From Lishizhenia tianjinensis (GTDB taxonomy: Bacteria > Bacteroidota > Bacteroidia > Flavobacteriales_D > Crocinitomicaceae): a stretch of 40,813 bases of DNA. A model generated the notes under the pieces. It saw only the letters and a program-made list of their open reading frames with translations. It was not told the DNA's origin and ran no database searches. Shown one piece after another: positions 25,435 to 32,430 of the stretch. The stretch's first letter is position 1. Each line of letters starts with the position of its first letter. Both the position numbers and the translations under genes were made by a program. Location of the stretch: assembly GCA_943330745.2 (NCBI GenBank), contig CALQIX020000030.1, forward strand, positions 1 through 40,813, given 5' to 3'.

Positions 25435-26294
25435 TTGCATTAATTGGGTGTATTCTTTTTTCAAGTTTCATTTTTGTTTTATTCAAGCTTTTCCCAAAGT
25501 TTGGAATTAATACCTTTCAAGCCATTGTTTTCAATTATGTTACGGCTTTTCTATGCGGGATTATTCTCTACGGGAACACCTGGAAGGAAGAAGCATGGAC
25601 AGACACAAACTGGTTAATAGCTGCCCTAATTTGCGGGGTTTTGTTTATTTCCTTGTTTGTATTAATGGGTAAAAGCTCACAAGTAAATGGGGTAGCACGC
25701 ACATCTGTTTCTGTTAAAATGAGTATGGCTGTTAGTGCCATATGCATTGGGATTAGTGTTTCAGAGAGCTTCACTCTATGGAAGATACTCGGTATTTTAG
25801 CGGCAATTGTTGGAGTTGTATTGGTTTCCTTGGATCGTGAGAAAGACTCCGAAAACAAGTCCATTTGGTTATTGTTTATCCTTTTCTTTGGCAGTGGGTT
25901 GCTGGATTTTGTATTGAATTTTGTTCAAAATCATTTGTTAACGCATGTTAGCGCTGCTTTATTTTCGGCAATTGGTTTCGGAATCGCTGGCTTTATTGGC
26001 GTTTTCGTTATGGCTATTTCAATAGTTAGAAAAGAATCAAAAATCGCTTTAAAAAACATACTTGCCGGAGTGTGCTTAGGAATCCCCAATTTTTTCTCAA
26101 TTTATCTGTTAATTGAAGCCTATTCCTCAACCGGATGGAGCGACTCAACTGTATTAGCAATTGTTAATATTAGCATCGTGGTTATTTCGGCGATTCTCGG
26201 CTTTCTTGCCTTCAAGGAAAAATTGACGTCACAAAAGCTTTTAGGTTTGATTTCGGCCTTAATTGCAATTGGATTATTGTATTACGCTAATTAG
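25431..26294 (+). CDS. EamA/DMT family transporter
   Basis: 287 residues with about ten hydrophobic segments in two halves, as in EamA permeases. The second-half helices end with ISIVVISAILGFLAFKEKLTSQKLLGLISALIAIGLLYY, a typical DMT C-terminal signature. The start overlaps the ribD stop (ATGA), strongly implying co-expression. Since the riboflavin transporter RibN is an EamA protein, transport of a flavin or precursor is a reasonable but untested guess. Generic metabolite efflux is equally possible. Confidence 0.88.
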   Translation: MIALIGCILFSSFIFVLFKLFPKFGINTFQAIVFNYVTAFLCGIILYGNTWKEEAWTDTNWLIAALICGVLFISLFVLMGKSSQVNGVARTSVSVKMSMAVSAICIGISVSESFTLWKILGILAAIVGVVLVSLDREKDSENKSIWLLFILFFGSGLLDFVLNFVQNHLLTHVSAALFSAIGFGIAGFIGVFVMAISIVRKESKIALKNILAGVCLGIPNFFSIYLLIEAYSSTGWSDSTVLAIVNISIVVISAILGFLAFKEKLTSQKLLGLISALIAIGLLYYAN

Positions 26295-26331
26295 TTAAAT
26301 ACCCGTAAGAAATGAATGCCTTCGAAAATTG

Positions 26332-26601
26332 TTATAGGCACTTTTTACATTTATATGCTTTCACACCACCCTTTTGTTTACAGGGCTCTATTATAAACCA
26401 GTTGGACCAGAAATAGTCTAATTTTATGATACTGCCATCATTACACTCAATACAATGTATGTCATCACTTGTTGGCGAACAAACATATTCATTATAATTT
26501 TTACAATAAGATGGCCTAACTAATAAAAAACCTGCAATGCAGATGCAAAAAATTAAGATCAATATATAAACAAAACACCCCTCGTTAGAATTCTCTTTCA
26601 T
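26332..26601 (-). CDS. Small cysteine-rich single-pass membrane protein
   Basis: 89 residues from the ATG preceded by AAAAAAAGAA; an upstream in-frame ATG would add 16 residues but lacks such a leader. One TM helix (VYILILIFCICIAGFLLV, about 11-28) is followed by a roughly 60-residue soluble part with seven cysteines, including CIEC and a CKKC-L terminus. The paired CxxC motifs suggest metal binding or disulfides. No family recognised. It stands alone between convergent or unrelated genes. The 182-bp stretch to mfd is AT-rich with nothing recognisable. Confidence 0.55.
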   Translation of the reverse strand: MKENSNEGCFVYILILIFCICIAGFLLVRPSYCKNYNEYVCSPTSDDIHCIECNDGSIIKLDYFWSNWFIIEPCKQKGGVKAYKCKKCL

Positions 26602-26832
26602 TTCTTTTTTTGTGGGTGCAAAAATAGTAAAAAAAGAATAAAAATACACTAGTTAAATACACATAAGTATGTTTTAATTTGTTAAAAAGAATAAATATGA
26701 TTTTTTAATGTAGCAATATGATATTCAGTTGTTTACAAAATGGGCGGTTTATTTCGCGCTGCTTTAGGCAAAGTAATTTCCAAAACTAATTTGAAACCTT
26801 GGGTAAAGGTTAGTATGTTTTTAGAATGAATG

Positions 26833-29800
26833 TTACTTTAATTGCAATGCTTTCATTTTTTCCATCGCATCCTTGATATGCGACACCGGTTCAATTATTA
26901 ATCGCAATTTTTCGTTTTGTTGTGCTAATCGATACCCGCTTGGATTGGTTTGAATGGTATTCAACAAGTGCATGAAAGTTTCTGTTTCAAAAAATGGAGA
27001 TTGTGGATTAGCAATGAAATACCCCACCAGTTTTTGGGATTTAATCACTATGCGCTCCATGCCCAATTCCTCTGCTAGCCAGCGTAATCGAAACGAAATG
27101 AGTAATTCATTCACTTCTCTAGGCAGTGGACCGAATCGATCAATTAATCGCTCCGAAAATTGATTTAATTCGATTTCTGTTTTTGAATTATCTAACTCTT
27201 GGTACAAACTCAAGCGCTCCGCAACATTATTCACATAATCATCCGGAATTCGAACCTCTTGATCGGTTTCAAAAATGCAGTCGTTCACAAAGGAATGAAA
27301 ACTGTCTGTTTCTCTTTCATCAAATAAATCTTTGAATTCATTTTCACGCAACTCCTGCATGGCTTCATTTAAGATTTTTTGATACATCTCAAAGCCAATT
27401 TCTGAAATAAATCCACTTTGTTCTCCTCCGAGTAAGTTCCCTGCACCACGAATGTCCAAATCTTTCATGGCAATATTGAATCCAGAACCTAAGTCAGAAA
27501 ACTGAACTAAAGCTTCTAAGCGCTTCCGTGCTTCTGAGGTTAAAAAACTGAATTTTGGAGAAACGAGGTAACAAAATGCTTTTTTATTGCTTCTTCCAAC
27601 GCGTCCTCTCAGCTGATGTAAATCACTCAATCCGAACTGGTGGGCATCATTAATAATTATCGTGTTTGCATTTGAAATATCAATACCAGATTCAATGATG
27701 GTTGTTGCAATTAATACGTCGTAATTTCCTTCGATGAAATCAAACATAACCTTTTCCAAGGCTGTACCATCCATTTGACCATGTCCAATACCAATGCGCA
27801 CTCCGGGACATAATCGCTGAATCATTCCCGCAATTTCTTTAATATTTGATAAGCGATTATTGACAAAAAAGACTTGTCCACCGCGACTAACTTCATAGGA
27901 AACAGCATCGCGAATGGTTTCTTCATTAAAACTGATTATTTCCGTTAACACCGGTTGTCGATTAGGTGGTGGCGTATTTATAATGCTTAAATCTCTGGCG
28001 CCCATCAATGAAAACTGTAACGTACGTGGGATTGGTGTTGCTGTTAAAGTTAGTGTATCGACCGTTGCTCGCAGTGTTTTGAGTTTATCCTTGACTGAAA
28101 CACCAAATTTTTGTTCCTCATCAATGATCATTAATCCCAAATCTTTGAATTTCACGCGGTCTGCAGCAATGGCATGGGTACCGATGAGTATGTCAATTTC
28201 ACCATTAGCCACTTTTTTCAAAGTTTCGGTGGTTTGTTTGGCTGATTTAAATCGATTGATGTAATCTACGGTACATGGAAAATCTTTTAATCGTTCTTTG
28301 AAACTACGAAAATGCTGCATGGATAAAATGGTGGTAGGAACCAAAACAGCAACTTGTTTCGAGTCTGCAACTGCTTTAAATGCAGCGCGAATGGCAATTT
28401 CTGTCTTCCCAAAGCCAACATCCCCACACACCAGTCGATCCATGGGCGTTGCGGATTCCATGTCTTGTTTAAACGCGGCTGTTGCTTTTGCTTGATCGGG
28501 TGTATCCTCATACATAAAGGAAACCTCTAGTTCATTTTGTAAATAAGTATCGGGTGTAAATGCAAATCCAGGCTGACTTTTCCGTTTGGCGTATAATTGA
28601 ATCAAATCAAAGGCTAGTTCCTTGATTTTCTTCTTCGTTTTATTTTTTAAGGTTGACCAAGCCTGAGTGCCCAATTTATTCATTTTTGGCACTGTTCCTT
28701 CTTTTCCCGTGAACTTAGAAATACGATGTAGGGAGTGAATACCCACATAGAGCACATCTCCGTCTTTGTATACCAAGCGAATTGCTTCTTGCGGTTTACC
28801 GTTTACATCAATAGTTTGCAGTCCTGAAAATTGTCCTACTCCATGATCTATGTGTGTGACATAATCTCCTTTTTGAAGGTTGTATATTTCCTTTAATGTA
28901 AGTGCTTGTTTGGCTTGCCTGAATCCTTCTTTTAACCTAAATCGATGATACCGTTCAAAAATTTGATGGTCGGTATAGCACACCAATTTCAATTCAGGAG
29001 CAATAAATCCTTCGTGTAAAGCCAAATTCATGGAGGTGAATGCAACGTCTTGGTTTACATCCTGAAATATTTGGTGGAGACGCTCAATTTGCTTTGGTTG
29101 ATTGGAGAAAATTAGGTTGGTATTTCCTAATTTGCTGCGTTCTAAAAAATCAGTTGCCAGTAAATCAAAATTCTTATTGAAACTAGGTTGCGGTAAAAAA
29201 TCAAATGAAATGCTTTCTGAAGGCTTGAAGTGGGTTTGTGCGCCCCATTCCACAATTCGAAATTGCGCAATTTCTTTGTTTGCTTCGGTAGGATGGAGGT
29301 ATAAATCAGATGGAATAGCATGTTTGACAGTGGTGTTTAAGTTGCTATGAATTTTCACTGCTTTTTCGTACTCATGTTGTAAAACATCACCCACTTGTTC
29401 GACATGGCTAAACCATAAAACCGCTTCATTTCCGATGAATTCTAAAAAAGAAGCAACTCCTTCCTGAATCATGGAGCCTTGAATATTTGGAACAATAAAG
29501 AAATAGTCGTGTTTTTTTTCAGAAAGTTGTGTGGCTGGATCAAAGGTGCGAATAGAATCTACATCATCTCCAAAAAACTCAATCCTGAAGGGAAAATCAT
29601 TGGCGTAGGAGAAAACATCCACAATTCCTCCACGAATAGAGAATTGACCTGGTTCATACACAAAATCAACTCGATCAAATTGGTATTCAAGTAATAATTC
29701 ATTCAGGAAATCTATGGAATAGGTGCTTCCGTTTTGAATTTTAAGGGTGTTTTCAATCAGTTTCTTTTTTGTAGGAATTTTTTCAAACAGCGCCTGAGGA

Positions 29801-30171
29801 TAGGTCACAATCCATGTATTTGCTCCTTGGCTAATTCGCTCTAGGACTTCGGCTCTTGCCACGACATTGGCATTATCGGTTTCTTCCAATTGGTATGGAA
29901 CGCGATACGATGCCGGATAGAACAAAATGCGTTTGTTTTCAGGAAAGAATCCTTCGAGGTCATTTAAAAAATAGGCAGCCTCTTCTTTATCGGATAATAT
30001 AAAAATATGATTTCCCGGAACCTGGTCGGCCACTGCAGCGGCACAAATACTTCTGGATGAACCCACTAGCCCTTTCCAATGAACACGCGCTTGTTTGTCT
30101 ACCAAGGCCTGAGCAGTTTTTTCTATTCGAGTATTTTCTCGAAATAAGGAAAGGAATTTTTTGGTTTCCAT
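26833..30171 (-). CDS. mfd: Transcription-repair coupling factor
   Basis: 1112 residues, normal for Mfd. Domains in order: UvrB-homology N-terminal region (RILFYPASYRVPYQLEETDNANVV.R.E), RNA-polymerase interaction domain of CarD type (KGDYVTHIDHGVGQFSGL), and a RecG-like helicase/translocase with Walker A GDVGFGKTE, DEEQ box IIDEEQKFGV and motif VI QLRGRVGRS. The C-terminal regulatory domain contains FGPLPREVNELL. It displaces stalled RNA polymerase at lesions and recruits UvrA. It is divergent from the GreA-like gene. Confidence 0.97.
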   Translation of the reverse strand: METKKFLSLFRENTRIEKTAQALVDKQARVHWKGLVGSSRSICAAAVADQVPGNHIFILSDKEEAAYFLNDLEGFFPENKRILFYPASYRVPYQLEETDNANVVARAEVLERISQGANTWIVTYPQALFEKIPTKKKLIENTLKIQNGSTYSIDFLNELLLEYQFDRVDFVYEPGQFSIRGGIVDVFSYANDFPFRIEFFGDDVDSIRTFDPATQLSEKKHDYFFIVPNIQGSMIQEGVASFLEFIGNEAVLWFSHVEQVGDVLQHEYEKAVKIHSNLNTTVKHAIPSDLYLHPTEANKEIAQFRIVEWGAQTHFKPSESISFDFLPQPSFNKNFDLLATDFLERSKLGNTNLIFSNQPKQIERLHQIFQDVNQDVAFTSMNLALHEGFIAPELKLVCYTDHQIFERYHRFRLKEGFRQAKQALTLKEIYNLQKGDYVTHIDHGVGQFSGLQTIDVNGKPQEAIRLVYKDGDVLYVGIHSLHRISKFTGKEGTVPKMNKLGTQAWSTLKNKTKKKIKELAFDLIQLYAKRKSQPGFAFTPDTYLQNELEVSFMYEDTPDQAKATAAFKQDMESATPMDRLVCGDVGFGKTEIAIRAAFKAVADSKQVAVLVPTTILSMQHFRSFKERLKDFPCTVDYINRFKSAKQTTETLKKVANGEIDILIGTHAIAADRVKFKDLGLMIIDEEQKFGVSVKDKLKTLRATVDTLTLTATPIPRTLQFSLMGARDLSIINTPPPNRQPVLTEIISFNEETIRDAVSYEVSRGGQVFFVNNRLSNIKEIAGMIQRLCPGVRIGIGHGQMDGTALEKVMFDFIEGNYDVLIATTIIESGIDISNANTIIINDAHQFGLSDLHQLRGRVGRSNKKAFCYLVSPKFSFLTSEARKRLEALVQFSDLGSGFNIAMKDLDIRGAGNLLGGEQSGFISEIGFEMYQKILNEAMQELRENEFKDLFDERETDSFHSFVNDCIFETDQEVRIPDDYVNNVAERLSLYQELDNSKTEIELNQFSERLIDRFGPLPREVNELLISFRLRWLAEELGMERIVIKSQKLVGYFIANPQSPFFETETFMHLLNTIQTNPSGYRLAQQNEKLRLIIEPVSHIKDAMEKMKALQLK

Positions 30172-30181
30172 GAATCGGCTG

Positions 30182-30189
30182 CGAAAATA
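30182..30189 (-). promoter_or_regulatory. Variant -7 element of mfd
   Basis: The minus strand reads TATTTTCG in GGTATTTTCGCAGCC, one mismatch from TAnnTTTG, 11 nt before the ATG. The very short leader makes this a tentative call. Confidence 0.3.
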
Positions 30190-30276
30190 CCCAAAAAAGT
30201 AGAAAGGAAGGAGCTAAAACCGGAAAACAAATGTACTTTTCATGAATGTAATCTTTGTTTTCTTATTTTTGATCCA

Positions 30277-30723
30277 ATGACAAAACAAGCAATTTTACAA
30301 TTATCCTTAGAGAAGGTAAATCACCGCATGAAGGAGTTGGAGATCCTATTGGATGAATTACATGTATCTATGGAGGACGAAACCAAAAGCTCTGCAGGAG
30401 ACAAGCATGAAACAGCTCGAGCAATGGTTCAATTGGAACAAGAAAAACTCAGCAAACAATTGCATGAATTTGTTCAAATGCGAGCGATTTTGACTCAAAT
30501 TAATCCGTCATTGAAGCATATCCAAGTGGGTATGGGTAGTTTAGTCGAAACATCGGAGGGATGGTATTTTCTTTCGGTTGGGTTGGGACAACTTTCAGTC
30601 GATGATAAACCCGTTTTTGCATTAAATCCACAAGCTCCTATTGGGCAACAATTGAAGGGAAAAAAAGTGGGCGATGAGGTTGCGTTTGGTGGGAGGAAGA
30701 TGATTGTTTTATCTATTTTTTAA
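30277..30723 (+). CDS. GreA/GreB-like transcription elongation factor
   Basis: 148 residues. An N-terminal coiled coil (about 5-75, with acidic ..ELHVSMEDETKSSAGDKHETARAM at the likely tip) is followed by a GreA/GreB-type FKBP-like C-terminal domain (GMGSLVETSEGWYFLSVGLG, APIGQQLKGKKVGDEVAF). Gre factors enter the RNA polymerase secondary channel and stimulate RNA cleavage. Acidic residues at the tip would suit that, but the N-terminus is divergent and may not be catalytic. It sits head-to-head with mfd, another RNA polymerase-acting factor. A TATTTTTG at 30264-30271, just before the ATG, would give a near-leaderless mRNA. Confidence 0.78.
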   Translation: MTKQAILQLSLEKVNHRMKELEILLDELHVSMEDETKSSAGDKHETARAMVQLEQEKLSKQLHEFVQMRAILTQINPSLKHIQVGMGSLVETSEGWYFLSVGLGQLSVDDKPVFALNPQAPIGQQLKGKKVGDEVAFGGRKMIVLSIF

Positions 30724-30800
30724 TAGGAGATTAGAGGTAATTTTTCCCATTAAATTACTATTTGGTAAAATAGAGGTTGAGAAATTTAGTCAATAAATGA

Positions 30801-30828
30801 TTGTTTTTACTTAAAGTACCTATATTTA
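30801..30828 (+). promoter_or_regulatory. Promoter of the GldL/GldM-like cassette
   Basis: TTG (30801-30803) and TATATTTA (30821-30828, 7 of 8 to TAnnTTTG) with 17-bp spacing, 48 nt upstream of the first ATG. Confidence 0.48.
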
Positions 30829-30876
30829 TGCAAATAAAAAAAGTAATCTTAAATTAGTAAATTAAAATAATTTTTT

Positions 30877-32331
30877 ATGAGAAATGTAAATGCGTTTATT
30901 GGTGCTTTGGCAATAGCATCCAGTTTTGTTATCGGTTCAGGAATACCCTTTGGTGGAATTGTTTTAGCCGTAGGTTTAGGAATAGCTTTGCCTTTGTTTT
31001 TATTAATTCAATTTATCACCGATATTAAAGATAAAAATGGTTTTTGGTTGTTAAATCTTTTGACTAGTTTGGGACTTTGGACTTTTGGAACTGGAGCCCT
31101 TTTTAAAATCATGCACTGGCCAGGATCCGGAATTCTATTGACTGCAGCTCTTTTTATGTTTTTTCCTCTAGCTATTTTAATTGCTGTTTTTAGAGGGTTT
31201 GTAGCAAGTAAAAACAAACTAGCGCGTATCTTTGCGGGTTTTGGTGGCTATGCATTGTCAATGGGTATACTATTCAAAATAATGCATTGGCCAGGATCAA
31301 CAGAAATTTTATCATTTTCGCTTCCTGCATTTGCATTAGGATTATTATCAATAGCTATTTTATGGAAAAATATGGATAAGGCAAGTTCAGTTTTGAATTC
31401 AGGCTTTATTTTAAAGTCACTAATGCTTCCTGTTTTATTAATGACATTATTCCTAGGTTTACGTGTATCTAAAAGTATTCTAGATTCATTTGTAGCAATT
31501 GAAGACAACACCCAAAAATCAGCAATCGTGCAACTTGACAGAGGCAATGTGTATGTGTCTGAAATGAAAGCCGGTTTCATTGAAAACAAAAGTGAAAATA
31601 AAGCCAAAGCAGCTAAAATTAACTATTACAATGTTAAAATTGCCAATATTGATGCAAAAACTGCCGAATTAATCAAATTTATTGATGAAATTAAAATCGA
31701 TATAATAAAAAAGAGTGGAGAATTTGTAGATGGTGAAAAAATGTATGACAAAGAGACAATTGTTTGGAAAAAATACGATACAAAAGATCCTTTACGCCCA
31801 AGTAGATTAAATTTAGTTGCCATTATGGCAAAAGACCAATACGATGTACCGATGCACGAAATAATTGGCGAGGAAATTAATAATCCAGCGCCAAATAAGC
31901 ATGGATTGAAATTGTGGAAAATGTTAAATAATTACAGAAGTTTTGTAGTTGAAGAAGTAGGCACTTTCCATACATCCATTGATTCAACCACTGAAAAAGG
32001 AGTGGGTGCTCCAAATTTCTCTCTTAAAACAAAACTAATTAATAATTTCAGAGATAATATGGACCTTGACAAACAAGTGTATGCTATGCTAAAAGGGTCA
32101 AATGTAAGTCCAGAAGATCTAAATATTTTGAAACAAATCTACATGGAACTTACCAAGCAAGAACGTTTTGAAGAGGTGAATGATGTGAAAAACGTACATT
32201 GGATTGGTAAAACTTTTGACCATTCGCCATTAGTTGGTGCCCTAGCATCTTTGACAACCTTACAATCTGAAATTTTAAACGCTCGAGCCACAGCGGTTGG
32301 GCATTTGAGATCGAAGATTGCGTTGAAGTAA
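30877..32331 (+). CDS. GldL-GldM-like fusion membrane protein
   Basis: 484 residues. About seven TM segments: roughly 5-22, 25-47, 58-76, 84-106, 116-133, 141-163 and 181-197. The LFKIMHWPGS motif characteristic of GldL occurs twice, at 75-84 and 132-141, each followed by a hydrophobic helix, so the GldL hairpin appears duplicated. From about 178 the sequence follows the GldM N-terminus: a basic residue (K180) before one TM helix, then LRVSKSILDSF (compare GldM LNMSKEVLSAF), an extended helical region, and a C-terminal ...HSPLVGALASLTTLQSEILNARATAVGHLRSK resembling the end of the first GldM periplasmic domain. GldL and GldM are normally separate subunits of the T9SS/gliding motor. The glutamate in the second GldL helix is not apparent in either copy. 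A hairpin terminator follows. Confidence 0.8.
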   Translation: MRNVNAFIGALAIASSFVIGSGIPFGGIVLAVGLGIALPLFLLIQFITDIKDKNGFWLLNLLTSLGLWTFGTGALFKIMHWPGSGILLTAALFMFFPLAILIAVFRGFVASKNKLARIFAGFGGYALSMGILFKIMHWPGSTEILSFSLPAFALGLLSIAILWKNMDKASSVLNSGFILKSLMLPVLLMTLFLGLRVSKSILDSFVAIEDNTQKSAIVQLDRGNVYVSEMKAGFIENKSENKAKAAKINYYNVKIANIDAKTAELIKFIDEIKIDIIKKSGEFVDGEKMYDKETIVWKKYDTKDPLRPSRLNLVAIMAKDQYDVPMHEIIGEEINNPAPNKHGLKLWKMLNNYRSFVVEEVGTFHTSIDSTTEKGVGAPNFSLKTKLINNFRDNMDLDKQVYAMLKGSNVSPEDLNILKQIYMELTKQERFEEVNDVKNVHWIGKTFDHSPLVGALASLTTLQSEILNARATAVGHLRSKIALK

Positions 32332-32347
32332 GTTTGTTTTTATTCTG

Positions 32348-32380
32348 AATGCCAACCAAATATTTTAGTTGGCATTTTTT
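32348..32380 (+). terminator. Intrinsic terminator after the GldL-GldM-like gene
   Basis: The 9-bp stem AATGCCAAC (32348-32356) pairs with GTTGGCATT (32368-32376), with an 11-nt loop and a run of T to 32380. It lies 16 nt after the stop. It implies that the downstream cassette genes either have their own promoter or depend on read-through. Confidence 0.82.
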
Positions 32381-32430
32381 ACTATCATCGATTTGTTTTT
32401 AAATTCACGAAATTTTTATAAAATAATTAT

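Noticed and set aside
26602..26649. Upstream ATG for the Cys-rich small protein
   Set aside because: The downstream ATG has an A-rich leader (AAAAAAAGAA) typical of this phylum; the upstream start does not and lies in AT-rich DNA.
26741..26765. Small ORF beginning MGGLFRA between the Cys-rich gene and mfd
   Set aside because: It hits a stop after eight codons once the frame is checked.
28298..28495. Plus-strand ORFs inside mfd, and similar antisense ORFs in mutS2, purF and fbp
   Set aside because: They are shadows of strongly conserved genes on the other strand and show no recognisable domains.
30736..30758. Terminator after the GreA-like gene (GTAATTT...AAATTAC)
   Set aside because: The 7-bp stem is AT-rich and lacks a following T-run.
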